From contig NZ_SDQD01000005.1 in assembly GCF_004153685.1 (NCBI RefSeq), positions 1-45,620 on the forward strand: a stretch of DNA of 45,620 bases, in the 5' to 3' direction. Made by a program: the position numbers and the translations under genes. The DNA comes from Pollutimonas harenae (GTDB lineage: Bacteria; Pseudomonadota; Gammaproteobacteria; Burkholderiales; Burkholderiaceae_B). Of this stretch, positions 34,875 to 42,776 are shown piece after piece. The notes below the pieces were generated by a model, which was not told where the DNA came from, made no database searches, and saw only the letters and a program-made list of their open reading frames with translations. Positions within the stretch are counted from its first letter, which is position 1, and each line of letters begins with the position of its first letter.

Positions 34875-35777
34875 TTAACGCAGGCGCTTGATCAGGCTGG
34901 AGGTATCCCAGCGGTTGCCGCCAAGTTTCTGGACATCTGCATAGAACTGATCGACCAATGCAGTGACCGGTACGCGTGCACCATTGCGATTGGCTTCAGA
35001 CAGCACCAGGCCCAGGTCTTTACGCATCCAGTCGACAGCAAACCCGAAGTCGAATTTGTCGTCTATCATGGTGTGCCCGCGGTTTTCCATTTGCCAGCTT
35101 TGTGCGGCACCTTTGCTGATGACCCCCAGTACCTGCTGCATATCGAGCTTGGCCGCCTGGCCGAACGCAATGGCTTCGGACAAGCCTTGTACCAGGCCGG
35201 CGATACAGATTTGATTGACCATTTTGCACAGCTGACCTGAGCCGGGTGCGCCCAGCAAGGTGACGGCCTGCGCGAAATGGTATGCCAGTGGTTGTATGGT
35301 ATCGAAATGCGCCTGTTCACCTCCGCACATGACTGTCAGGGCGCCATTGACGGCACCCGCCTGACCTCCTGAAACCGGCGCGTCGACAAAACCGACCCCT
35401 TGTTCTTTGGCTTTCTGGTGCAATTCGCGTGCGACCTCGGCCGAGGCTGTAGTGTGGTCGACCAGGATGGAACCCGCCGCCATGCCGGCCAGGGCGCCGT
35501 TCTCGCCCAGTATGACGCTGCGCAGATCATCATCGTTGCCTACGCAACAAAAGACGATGCTGGCGCCTTGCGCTGCTTCTTTGGGCGTCTTGGCTGCTTT
35601 GCCGCCAAACTCCTGGGCCCAGGCCTCTGCTTTGGCGGTGGTTCTGTTGTACACGGTAACCGTGTGGCCAGCCTTGGACAGGTGTCCGGCCATGGGGAAA
35701 CCCATGACGCCCAAACCCAGGAATGCCACTTTGGCGGCGGGCTGGGTTTCGTAGGATCTGTCGTTGATGGAAGGCAT
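34875..35777 (-). CDS. 3-Hydroxyisobutyrate dehydrogenase-family NAD(P) oxidoreductase
   Basis: A 300-residue beta-hydroxyacid dehydrogenase. The Rossmann start VAFLGLGVMGFPMAGHLSKAG is at about 17-37. The substrate-binding signature DAPVSGGQAGAVNGALTVMCGG is at about 135-156. The catalytic lysine is in GSGQLCKMVNQICIAG (about 180-195), and DFGFAVDWMRKDLGL is also conserved. It could be 3-hydroxyisobutyrate dehydrogenase (valine breakdown) or tartronate semialdehyde reductase (glyoxylate assimilation); the motifs are shared and I cannot choose. GGAGAA precedes the ATG at 35777. It converges with the TctE-like kinase (gap about 10 bases) and lies downstream of a terminator that ends tctAB. Confidence 0.9.
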   Translation of the reverse strand: MPSINDRSYETQPAAKVAFLGLGVMGFPMAGHLSKAGHTVTVYNRTTAKAEAWAQEFGGKAAKTPKEAAQGASIVFCCVGNDDDLRSVILGENGALAGMAAGSILVDHTTASAEVARELHQKAKEQGVGFVDAPVSGGQAGAVNGALTVMCGGEQAHFDTIQPLAYHFAQAVTLLGAPGSGQLCKMVNQICIAGLVQGLSEAIAFGQAAKLDMQQVLGVISKGAAQSWQMENRGHTMIDDKFDFGFAVDWMRKDLGLVLSEANRNGARVPVTALVDQFYADVQKLGGNRWDTSSLIKRLR

Positions 35778-35887
35778 GTCTTTGTTCTCCGTTAGTGTTT
35801 GAATAAGTGTACGTTTTCTCCAACCATAAGATTACCTCAATACTCTGTTAGAAAAAAACACTCGTGGAATCTGATGCATGCCTCCAT

Positions 35888-35928
35888 AAGAAAAGGCCCG
35901 CTGGCTTTGCGCCGGCGGGTCTTTTCGA
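35888..35928 (-). terminator. Rho-independent terminator after tctA
   Basis: AAAAGGCCCGCTGGC, a short loop and GCCGGCGGGTCTTTTC form a strong stem (35895-35905 with 35911-35921) flanked by A and T runs. It can act on both strands. On the minus strand it ends the tctB-tctA transcript 30 bases after tctA. Confidence 0.85.
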
Positions 35929-35954
35929 GTGAAAGCCTTGCTGAAATTAAGTAC

Positions 35955-37460
35955 TTAGCCTTCGTCTACAAATGCTTCCTCACGTTTTTTCTTGATTGAT
36001 GGCAGAGCGACCAGGACAACCAGGATAGCGGCTGCGATCAGCAGCGACATCGATAGAGGCCGTGTGACGAAAGTGGTGTAGTCGCCACGTGCCAGCAGCA
36101 ATGCGCGCCGGAAGTTTTCTTCCATCATTGGCCCAAGGACCAGGCCCAGCAGCAAGGGCGCGCCTTCGCACTTGAGTTTGGCCCATATGTATCCCAGTAA
36201 ACCAAACGCGGCCGTCATCCAGATGTCGAACACGTTGTAGTTCAGCGTATAGACACCGATAGTGCAGAAAACCAGAATGGCTGGGAACAATATGCGGTAG
36301 GGCACGTTGAGCAGTTTTACCCACAGGCCTACCAAAGGCAGGTTCAGAACGACCAGCATCAGGTTACCGATCCACATTGACACGATCAGGCCCCAGAACA
36401 AATCGGGGTGGCTGGTCATGACCTGTGGGCCAGGCTGGATATTGTGGATGGTCATGGCGCCGATCATCAGTGCAGTCACGGCGTTACCCGGAATACCTAG
36501 CGTCAACAGCGGGATGAATGAAGCCTGGGAACCGGCGTTGTTGGCTGATTCGGGACCTGCCAGGCCTGCAGGGTGGCCTTTGCCGAAACGCTCGGGAGTC
36601 TTGGAGAGTTTCTTTTCCAGTGTGTACGAAGCAAAGGACGACAGCACGGCACCACCGCCAGGCAGAATCCCCAGGCAGCAGCCCAATGCCGTACCGCGCA
36701 CGCATGCGGGCCAGGCTTCCTTGAACTCTTGCTTGTTGGGATAAAGCGAACCCACTTTGCTGGTCAGGTCGACGCGCTGGTCTTTCAGTTCCAGGTTGCT
36801 CATGATTTCGGCGAAACCGAAAACACCCATGGCGACAGCGGCGAAGTCTATGCCGTCTTGCAGTTCGGGAATGCCGAAGTCGTAGCGGGCCACGCCCGAG
36901 TTGACGTCAGTACCGACCATGCCCAGCAACAGGCCCAGCAAAATCATGCAAATGGCCTTGGGCAGCGAACCGGATGCCAGCACCACGGCACCGATCAGGC
37001 CCAGCACCATGAGCGAGAAATATTCGGCCGGGCCGAACTTGAACGCGACTTCGGCCAATGGCGGGGCAAAGCCTGCAATCACGAGTGTGGCGACGCAGCC
37101 TGCAAAGAAGGAGCCCAGGGCGGCAATGGCCAGTGCGGCACCTGCTCGCCCGTTGCGGGCCATCTGGTGGCCATCGAGCACAGTAACGACCGCCGATGTT
37201 TCACCTGGCAATGCAACCAGAATGGCTGTCGTGGAACCGCCATAGGCGGCACCATAGTAAATACCTGCCAGCATGATCAGGCCGGCAACGGGAGGCAGGA
37301 CGTATGTGATCGGCAACAGCATGGCGATGGTGGGTACCGGACCGACACCAGGCAGCACGCCGATAAGTGTTCCCAATATGCAGCCCAGCAAACAATAGGC
37401 CAGGTTTTCCAGACTGAGGGCAACTGAAAAGCCCAGCATCAAGTGTTCGATTAATTCCAT
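35955..37460 (-). CDS. tctA: Tripartite tricarboxylate transporter large membrane subunit
   Basis: A 501-residue TctA-family permease with about twelve helices, the large membrane subunit of the tripartite tricarboxylate transporter (TTT), a secondary carrier for citrate-like or other carboxylates. Conserved regions are GTLIGVLPGVGPVPTIAMLLPITY, AGIYYGAAYGGSTTAILVALPGETSAVVTVLDG and GNAVTALMIGAMTIHNIQPGPQVM. The C terminus is charged (KKKREEAFVDEG). AAGGAG precedes the ATG at 37460. It follows tctB by 12 bases. No tctC binding-protein gene lies beside it in this window, unlike the classic operon. Confidence 0.95.
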   Translation of the reverse strand: MELIEHLMLGFSVALSLENLAYCLLGCILGTLIGVLPGVGPVPTIAMLLPITYVLPPVAGLIMLAGIYYGAAYGGSTTAILVALPGETSAVVTVLDGHQMARNGRAGAALAIAALGSFFAGCVATLVIAGFAPPLAEVAFKFGPAEYFSLMVLGLIGAVVLASGSLPKAICMILLGLLLGMVGTDVNSGVARYDFGIPELQDGIDFAAVAMGVFGFAEIMSNLELKDQRVDLTSKVGSLYPNKQEFKEAWPACVRGTALGCCLGILPGGGAVLSSFASYTLEKKLSKTPERFGKGHPAGLAGPESANNAGSQASFIPLLTLGIPGNAVTALMIGAMTIHNIQPGPQVMTSHPDLFWGLIVSMWIGNLMLVVLNLPLVGLWVKLLNVPYRILFPAILVFCTIGVYTLNYNVFDIWMTAAFGLLGYIWAKLKCEGAPLLLGLVLGPMMEENFRRALLLARGDYTTFVTRPLSMSLLIAAAILVVLVALPSIKKKREEAFVDEG

Positions 37461-37472
37461 TTCCGGCTCTCC

Positions 37473-37934
37473 TTAATTGCCTAGAAAGCTGGGCCACAAG
37501 GGGAAGATCAAGCCTAAACCCTTGATAAACGCAAGCCATACAAATAAAACCAAAAACAAGCCGGTAATGATGGAAACCTTCCAGCTGAATTCATGGCTGG
37601 CAAAGCTGCTGCCCACAACCAGCAGGAAGACAGTGAGATAGATACCCAAGTGGCTGAGCAGGACGCCACTGAGTGCCACCGAGCCAACAACAATTGCGGC
37701 GATCTTCCAGTCGAACTTTCCGATTTCGGTTTCAGTCGCTTTGGGCGACATTGCACCCAGAGCAACGATGGCGCCGAGCAGGGCAAGCAAGACACCCAAC
37801 CAGAATGGGAAGTATCCAGGCCCCATTCGGGCCGATGTGCCCATCGAATAGCTGGTGGCACCCAGCGCAAATCCGACGCCTATGGCAAGAAACATGATTC
37901 CGGACCAAAAGTCCTCTTTATTTCTGAGCTGCAT
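37473..37934 (-). CDS. tctB: Tripartite tricarboxylate transporter small membrane subunit
   Basis: A 153-residue TctB-family (DUF1468) protein with four hydrophobic helices. It starts MQLRNKEDFWSGIMFLAIGVGFALGATSY, the typical family opening, followed by SARMGPGYFPFWLGVLLALLGA and, near the end, FIKGLGLIFPLWPSFLGN. I choose ATG 37934 over a start at 37973 because AGGGAG precedes it and the family sequence begins there. The gene is translated just ahead of tctA. It forms the membrane complex with TctA. Confidence 0.9.
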   Translation of the reverse strand: MQLRNKEDFWSGIMFLAIGVGFALGATSYSMGTSARMGPGYFPFWLGVLLALLGAIVALGAMSPKATETEIGKFDWKIAAIVVGSVALSGVLLSHLGIYLTVFLLVVGSSFASHEFSWKVSIITGLFLVLFVWLAFIKGLGLIFPLWPSFLGN

Positions 37935-38255
37935 GTTGACCAAATCTCCCTGACAGCATGGTAAAACGGGCATTTACAGGTGTATGACCGCCAAGGCTTC
38001 GGATGGCGGTCAGCAAATACCGAAAGGTGAAGCATGGTAATGGACGGGTGGTAAGCTGAAAACCCCGATTTCCCCTCGGTTGTCTAGGGTTTACCCGCAA
38101 TACTCATGTTTTTTTCATGATGTGGTAGCAGTAGGGTACTTGGTTCTTCCAAATTGAAAGATTATTGAAAGGGTTTGGAAAGAGCCATGAAAGGTTATGA
38201 TTGGTTTTCAATTTTTCCTATTCACTTTCTGCCATGATGGTTTACGATAACGCCC
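37935..38255. other. Intergenic region between tctB and the zapA unit
   Basis: About 320 bases with no protein gene. It holds the divergent promoters of tctBA and of the coiled-coil/zapA unit. A perfect inverted repeat, TGACCGCCA (37985-37993) with TGGCGGTCA (38004-38012), lies about 50 bases upstream of tctB and could be an operator or an attenuator. The middle, 38100-38220, is AT-rich with several GAAAG-type repeats; no clear -10/-35 pair stands out. Confidence 0.5.
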
Positions 38256-38660
38256 ATGTTGCAAGATCTTGATTCTCTCGCCGCCCGAATCGGGCAAATG
38301 GTGCAGTTCACTCGCCAACTGCAGAATGAACGCGCCGCGTTGCTGGCACGCCTTAAAAATCTCGAGCAAGAGCGCGATATGCTTCGCGATCAATTGCAGC
38401 GCAGCGAAGCCGAGCGCACAGAGTTATCTGCAAGCACAGGTACGCACGAAACACAGCTCAAGATGTTGCAGGCCGAGGCCGAGGCCGTGCAGGCACGTCA
38501 GCAAAGCGAACTGTCTCACTACAAAGCCGAGTCCGAAGCAATCGGCCAGCGTCTGGCGGCCAGTCAGGCAGACACCTCTCGTTTGCGACTGGTGGCGAGC
38601 AAGGCAAAAGAGCAGATCGATTCAATCTTGGTGCGCCTGCCTGGCGCGCCTCAGGAGTAA
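38256..38660 (+). CDS. Coiled-coil protein upstream of zapA
   Basis: A 134-residue cytosolic protein that is almost entirely coiled coil (about 5-115: RIGQMVQFTRQLQNERAAL, ARLKNLEQERDMLRDQLQ, and so on). It has no membrane segment and ends VRLPGAPQE. Its position directly before zapA and its Leu/Gln/Arg heptads resemble the small ZapB-like or TIGR02449-like coiled-coil proteins found beside zapA in proteobacteria, so a division role is plausible but not established. The ATG at 38256 has no obvious Shine-Dalgarno, and no better start is seen. The stop is immediately followed by the zapA ATG. Confidence 0.72.
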   Translation: MLQDLDSLAARIGQMVQFTRQLQNERAALLARLKNLEQERDMLRDQLQRSEAERTELSASTGTHETQLKMLQAEAEAVQARQQSELSHYKAESEAIGQRLAASQADTSRLRLVASKAKEQIDSILVRLPGAPQE

Positions 38661-38978
38661 ATGGCCATGGAACGCATCGACGTATCCATTCTTGGGCGTG
38701 ATTATTCATTGGCATGTGCGCCAACTGAAAAAGAGGCCTTGCTTGCCGCGGTTCGTCATGTTGACCAGCGCATGCTGGGTGTCAAAGGTTCCGGCAAAAT
38801 ATCCAGCAATGAACGCATCGCAGTCATGGCAGCTATACAAATAGCTGGTGAGCTCCTGACCATGCGTGCGCCGGATGGTCCGCTGGGCAATGTTGCTGTC
38901 GGTGATTTCAAGCGCAAAATCGACGACATGAACGACTTGCTTGATCAAGTCGGCATGCCGGCCGCCCAACAAAAATAA
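38661..38978 (+). CDS. zapA: Cell division protein ZapA
   Basis: A 105-residue cytosolic FtsZ-ring stabiliser. The N-terminal MAMERIDVSILGRDYSLACAPTEKEALLAAVRHVDQRM matches the ZapA beta-hairpin/helix opening, and NERIAVMAAIQIAGELLTMRAPDG leads into the C-terminal coiled coil, KRKIDDMNDLLDQ. The start abuts the upstream stop; a second ATG six bases later is equally possible. It lies just upstream of the 6S RNA gene, the same neighbourhood seen in other proteobacteria. Confidence 0.93.
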   Translation: MAMERIDVSILGRDYSLACAPTEKEALLAAVRHVDQRMLGVKGSGKISSNERIAVMAAIQIAGELLTMRAPDGPLGNVAVGDFKRKIDDMNDLLDQVGMPAAQQK

Positions 38979-39024
38979 AGATTTTGTTTTCCGAATGCAC
39001 TGCTTGTGTGTTCAAATAGTTAAA

Positions 39025-39199
39025 CCCTGCCGTGTTCGAGACTTGGCCATACATTCCTTGAACCAATGCTTATGGCATTAGGTTGCTGGATTGACAAGTA
39101 GGAGCGATCTTCTTAACGAAGAACCCGAAGCTTGACTGAAGGCGACCACCTTGGACCTCCGGTTCCAGGATGCCGGCCTTTGACGGCACAGGCGGGGCC
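39025..39199 (+). ncRNA. ssrS: 6S RNA
   Basis: A sequence of about 175 bases starting CCCTGCCGTGTTCGAGACTTGG and ending GACGGCACAGGCGGGG. Its ends can pair (CCCTGCCGTG with CACAGGCGGGG, with one bulge). Near the 3' side CACCTTGGACC...GGTTCCAGG forms the conserved 3' stem seen in 6S RNA, close to E. coli's ACCTTGAACC / GGTTCAAGG. The position after zapA is the classic one. It mimics an open promoter and binds the sigma-70 holoenzyme in stationary phase. I assign it from pattern and synteny; exact ends are uncertain by a few bases. Confidence 0.82.
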
Positions 39200-39206
39200 A
39201 TTATTC

Positions 39207-39236
39207 CAAAGCTCGTCTCCGGACGAGCTTTTCCTT
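39207..39236 (+). terminator. Terminator after 6S RNA
   Basis: AAAGCTCGTC, a four-base loop and GACGAGCTTTT form a perfect stem followed by TCCTTT. It lies 10 bases after the 6S 3' end and just before the SIMPL gene start. Confidence 0.8.
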
Positions 39237-39250
39237 TATGGGCGATTGAT

Positions 39251-40012
39251 ATGTATCTTTCCAAGCAAAAACGTAATTTCCTGTTAGCCATGGCTTTGGG
39301 TCTGAGCGCGGGTCTGGCAACGTCGCCTGCCATGGGGCAACAGCAGGGTGAGCATCCTCATGAAAAACAGAAGTGGCCCCAGGCAACGCTGCAGGCTGAA
39401 GCCAATGCTGAAATTGCGCAAGACACGGTCAAAATAACCTTGGCTGCCGAGCTGAGCGATGCCACGCAAACAGCGGTTGCCGATGCATTGACCAAAACAT
39501 TACAAGACACCATGGCGCAAGCCAAAGCCGGCGCAAAGGGTAAGGATATCCAGATCAGCAGCGGCAACTACCGCATCTGGCCCATGAACGACAAGGACGG
39601 CAAGATCACTAATTGGCGTGGGCGTGCTGAAATTTTGATGGAGTCCACCGATTTTGTGGCAGCGTCCGAGCTGGCTGCGTCGGTCAGCGATCGTATGCCG
39701 GTGGCCGATCTGCGCTTTTCGGTTTCGCCCCAAAAGCGAGCCAAGAAAGAAGAGGCTTTACTGGCCGAGGCCGCGCAAGCTTTTCGTGATCGTGCAAAGG
39801 CGCTTGCCGAGGCATTCGGATATGCCGGCTATAGCATCAAAACGGTCAACTTGGGTGGCTCAGGCGCACGCTTCGAGGCCGCGCCGCGCATGGCTGCCAT
39901 GGCGGCCGGCAAGGCCAGCATGCCGCTCGAGGGTGGCACTGAAATGGTCAGTGTGTCGATTAATGGCTCGATTTTCTTGCACTCAGCACAAAAATCAACA
40001 AGCCAGCAATAA
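39251..40012 (+). CDS. SIMPL (DUF541) domain periplasmic protein
   Basis: A 253-residue exported protein with an N-terminal signal peptide ([26 protein letters not shown]) and one SIMPL domain. Its signatures are [51 protein letters not shown] and [38 protein letters not shown] proteins form large oligomers, and some are implicated in oxidative stress, but the function is mostly unknown. The start ATG 39251 follows the 6S terminator; upstream start codons in the frame lie within 6S RNA and are rejected. Its last 53 bases overlap the 3' end of lgt on the other strand. Confidence 0.87.
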   Translation: MYLSKQKRNFLLAMALGLSAGLATSPAMGQQQGEHPHEKQKWPQATLQAEANAEIAQDTVKITLAAELSDATQTAVADALTKTLQDTMAQAKAGAKGKDIQISSGNYRIWPMNDKDGKITNWRGRAEILMESTDFVAASELAASVSDRMPVADLRFSVSPQKRAKKEEALLAEAAQAFRDRAKALAEAFGYAGYSIKTVNLGGSGARFEAAPRMAAMAAGKASMPLEGGTEMVSVSINGSIFLHSAQKSTSQQ

Positions 40013-40745
40013 TCATAGGCAGTGATAGCAGCTGGCCCATCGAGAGGCCAGCGGTCAGCAGTCCAAGATACGCATCGGGCTCACGCGTAAACTCCACCAG
40101 AAAGCGGAAGACGCCGTAGCCCATCAGAAATACCGCGCTGACCTGTCCGGTGGCGCGGGGTTTGCGGGCAAACCACCAGACCAGGGCGAACAGCGCCAAG
40201 CCTTCGAGGCCTAGCTCGTACAATTGCGATGGGTGTCTGGGCAGGCTGTCTCCGCTTTGCGGAAATACCATGCCCCAGGGTACATCGGTGGGGCGTCCCC
40301 ATAGCTCGCCATTAATGAAATTGCCCAGCCGACCGGCCGCTAATCCTAGCGGAATGAGCGGAGCAATGAAGTCGCCGATCTCGAGCAGTGTTTTATTTTG
40401 CTTGCGTGCAAACAGGAACAGTACGACCAGAACACCGATCAGCCCTCCATGAAAGGACATGCCACCCTGCCACAGGAAAAAGATTTCAAGTGGGTTGGCC
40501 AGATAGTCGCCTGGCTTGTAGAACAGTACATAACCGAGCCGGCCACCAACGACCACACCCAATACACAATAGAAAATCAGGTCTTCCAGGTCGCGCACGG
40601 ACAAATCGGTTTTGCCCTGCCTGATGCGCCAGCGGCCAAGCAACCATACCTGTGCGAAGCCGACCAGATACATGAGTCCGTACCAGTGCACGGAAATCGG
40701 GCCAATTTGTAATGCGATGGGATCGATCTGGGGATACTGAAGCAT
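39960..40745 (-). CDS. lgt: Prolipoprotein diacylglyceryl transferase
   Basis: A 261-residue inner-membrane enzyme that transfers diacylglycerol from phosphatidylglycerol to the lipobox cysteine, the first step of lipoprotein maturation. It has about seven helices. Family signatures are [41 protein letters not shown] (catalytic His), [22 protein letters not shown] (the Lgt signature) and RHPSQLYEL. The start ATG 40745 gives [16 protein letters not shown], as in relatives; longer forms are rejected. Its 3' end overlaps the convergent SIMPL gene. It would process Pal and the glycine-zipper lipoprotein encoded in this window. Confidence 0.96.
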   Translation of the reverse strand: MLQYPQIDPIALQIGPISVHWYGLMYLVGFAQVWLLGRWRIRQGKTDLSVRDLEDLIFYCVLGVVVGGRLGYVLFYKPGDYLANPLEIFFLWQGGMSFHGGLIGVLVVLFLFARKQNKTLLEIGDFIAPLIPLGLAAGRLGNFINGELWGRPTDVPWGMVFPQSGDSLPRHPSQLYELGLEGLALFALVWWFARKPRATGQVSAVFLMGYGVFRFLVEFTREPDAYLGLLTAGLSMGQLLSLPMIIAGLLIFVLSARKSSH

Positions 40746-40848
40746 ATAAAGTGTGTCCTGTTTCAATATCGCCGATAATACCGCGATAAGCTGTCCAAAA
40801 GTCGCGCTATGCGATTTGGATTTCAATCACGAAGCTCGGGTGCTGTAT

Positions 40849-41205
40849 ATGGTTGCAAGATGTCTATCTGTATTGCTGTGTGTGCTGGGTGCGGGGCTGG
40901 CATTGACTGCCGCTGCGCAACAGACAGGGGTTGATCTGGCTAAGGCCAGAAATTGCTTGTCCTGTCATCAGGTAGATAAAAAAGTGGTGGGGCCAGCATT
41001 CACTGTCATCGCTCAGCGTTTTGCGGGCAGCGAGGCTGCGGCCGATTATCTGGCCCAGGCCATACGTGATGGCGGGCGCGGCCGTTGGGGGCCGGTCCCG
41101 ATGCCAGCCCAGCCTCAAGTCAGTCCGGCAGATGCAAAATTGCTTGCTGCCTGGATACTGTCATTAGCCGAGCCGACCACGGCAGAGCCTCAAGCCAAGG
41201 AGTAG
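40849..41205 (+). CDS. Small periplasmic cytochrome c
   Basis: A 118-residue cytochrome c of the c8/c551-c553 kind. The signal peptide ends TAAAQQTGV. The single haem site is CLSCH (Cys36, Cys39, His40), and the sixth ligand is probably Met85 in GPVPMPAQPQVS. The C-terminal helix ADAKLLAAWILSL is typical. It is a periplasmic electron carrier. The start ATG 40849 gives a proper signal sequence; upstream codons would add a hydrophilic leader. Its stop is 2 bases before msrA, and the msrA ribosome-binding site overlaps its last codons, so the two are co-expressed. It is divergent from lgt. Confidence 0.9.
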   Translation: MVARCLSVLLCVLGAGLALTAAAQQTGVDLAKARNCLSCHQVDKKVVGPAFTVIAQRFAGSEAAADYLAQAIRDGGRGRWGPVPMPAQPQVSPADAKLLAAWILSLAEPTTAEPQAKE

Positions 41206-41207
41206 TC

Positions 41208-41735
41208 ATGACGGAAACAGCAATCTTGGGTGGTGGGTGTTTTTGGTGTACCGAATCGGTGTTTTTATCGCTGCGAGGCGTTATCAGTGTCACGCCGGGA
41301 TATAGCGGTGGCCACATCGAGAACCCCAGTTACGAGCAGGTATGCAGCAAAACGACGGGTCATGTTGAAGTTGTTCGGCTGGTGTTCGATCCGGATGTCG
41401 TCGATTTCGAAACCATACTGCAGGTGTTCTTTGCCACTCATGATCCCACCACGCTCGACAGGCAGGGCGGTGATATCGGTCCGCAGTATGCTTCGGTCAT
41501 TTTCTATCAGTCGGCGCAGCAGCACGACACTGCGCAGCACCTTGTCGCGCAGATTCAGCAAGAGCTGGGTGTGTCGGTGGTTACGCACTTGCTGCCAGCT
41601 CAGAAATTCTGGCCGGCTGAAAGCTATCATCACAATTACTATGCGCTCAATCCTGGGCAAGGCTATTGTCAGGTGGTTATTTCACCCAAACTGGCCAAGT
41701 TCAGGAAACGCTTCGCCCAGCTCCTGATTGAGTGA
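41208..41735 (+). CDS. msrA: Peptide methionine-S-sulfoxide reductase
   Basis: A 175-residue MsrA that reduces methionine-(S)-sulfoxide in proteins. The catalytic motif GGGCFWC is at 9-15 (Cys12 nucleophile). YSGGHIENPSYEQVCSKTTGHVEVV, FFATHDPTTLDRQGGDIGPQYASVIFY and FWPAESYHHNYYALNPGQGYC are the remaining signatures. The last one includes a late cysteine that may serve as recycler. No signal peptide is seen, so it is cytosolic. AAGGAG overlaps the preceding stop codon. It converges with, and overlaps by 35 bases, the nucleoside-recognition gene. Confidence 0.95.
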   Translation: MTETAILGGGCFWCTESVFLSLRGVISVTPGYSGGHIENPSYEQVCSKTTGHVEVVRLVFDPDVVDFETILQVFFATHDPTTLDRQGGDIGPQYASVIFYQSAQQHDTAQHLVAQIQQELGVSVVTHLLPAQKFWPAESYHHNYYALNPGQGYCQVVISPKLAKFRKRFAQLLIE

Positions 41736-42684
41736 TGGTTGTGCCGCTTGGCGTGTGGTCCCGTCTGGTAAGCCGGGCGAGTAGCGCAATAATGCCCAGG
41801 GTAAGCAGCAAGCGGCCTACCAGTACCACCCAGATATCGGCGCCCAATGCCAGCACGAGCAGCGTGTCTTCTATCAGTCCGTGCGACAAAGACATCCAGG
41901 ACAGGGCCAGAAAGCGGGTGCGGCGCGAGAAGTTTTGTTTCTTGGCTTCTTCGATAATGAGTGCGCCGCCGTAAGTCAGCCCCAGCAACACGCCAACCGT
42001 CGTGACGGGAGCGACCCTGGCATCCAGGCCTGACAACTTAAGCAGCGGAAGCATGGCGTTGGTAATGCGGCGGGTGATGCCCAGTTTATCGAGGATATCA
42101 AGCAGCAGAACCAGAACGACGATGACGGCAAATGTCAGTGCCAGCGAGAACGCCGTTGCTTGTGCCCACGCCATCCAGCCTGAACCTCCTTCGGTGGCAA
42201 TAAAGGATGAGCCTCGCAGCCAATCGAAAGACATGGGCTCGGTCAGTGTGTCAGTCAAATAACAGAACCAGGAGATAGCCGCGCCATAGAGGATGGCGGT
42301 TGCTATGCGCAGGGTTGATGTGACATTAAATGAGGCGCCGGCGCGCCTGACTATCGCTTGTTCCACCGGAATCGCGTGGGCAAACAGCATCATGGCGCAT
42401 AGTGCGCTGACTTGCGCGGCATTCAAGTCCATGGATGAAGACAAGCCACTGAGCGATGCGATACCGCCATAGATACCCGTGAAAACGGTGGCGGCCCAGA
42501 CAATGCCGGCCTCGGGCGGCAAGTTGAGCAAAGCCATGGCAGGTGTGATCAGGCGGCCGACCAGATCGACCAGGCCTATTTCCTGCCCTATCTGTACCAG
42601 CACCATGACGGGAAGCATGACCTTGGTAACAGCAATAAACATGCGCCAGCAACGCAGTAATAGCGTTTTGGGGTAGGCCAGCAT
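41701..42684 (-). CDS. Nucleoside-recognition (Gate) domain membrane protein
   Basis: A 327-residue inner-membrane protein with about eight helices and two Gate/nucleoside-recognition halves. The first contains MFIAVTKVMLPVMVLVQIGQEIGLVDLVGRLI and VWAATVFTGIYGGIASL. The second contains LLPLLKLSGLDARVAPVTTVGVLLGLTYGGALIIEE. The family also includes spore maturation proteins SpmA/SpmB and YjiH. Transport of a nucleoside-like or ionic solute is suspected, but the function is unknown. The start ATG 42684 has AAAGGA. Its C-terminal 11 codons overlap the msrA 3' end antisense. Confidence 0.8.
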   Translation of the reverse strand: MLAYPKTLLLRCWRMFIAVTKVMLPVMVLVQIGQEIGLVDLVGRLITPAMALLNLPPEAGIVWAATVFTGIYGGIASLSGLSSSMDLNAAQVSALCAMMLFAHAIPVEQAIVRRAGASFNVTSTLRIATAILYGAAISWFCYLTDTLTEPMSFDWLRGSSFIATEGGSGWMAWAQATAFSLALTFAVIVVLVLLLDILDKLGITRRITNAMLPLLKLSGLDARVAPVTTVGVLLGLTYGGALIIEEAKKQNFSRRTRFLALSWMSLSHGLIEDTLLVLALGADIWVVLVGRLLLTLGIIALLARLTRRDHTPSGTTITQSGAGRSVS

Positions 42685-42776
42685 TTACGATCCTTTCAGA
42701 ATGAATGGAAAGGATTGTATAGGTTTGTAGGCGGCCGTTTGCTGATCACTTTATGCCCGGCCGCCAATTTGCTGGA

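Noticed and set aside
36573-37427. 284-codon plus-strand frame opposite tctA
   Set aside because: His/Gln-rich shadow of a membrane-protein gene.
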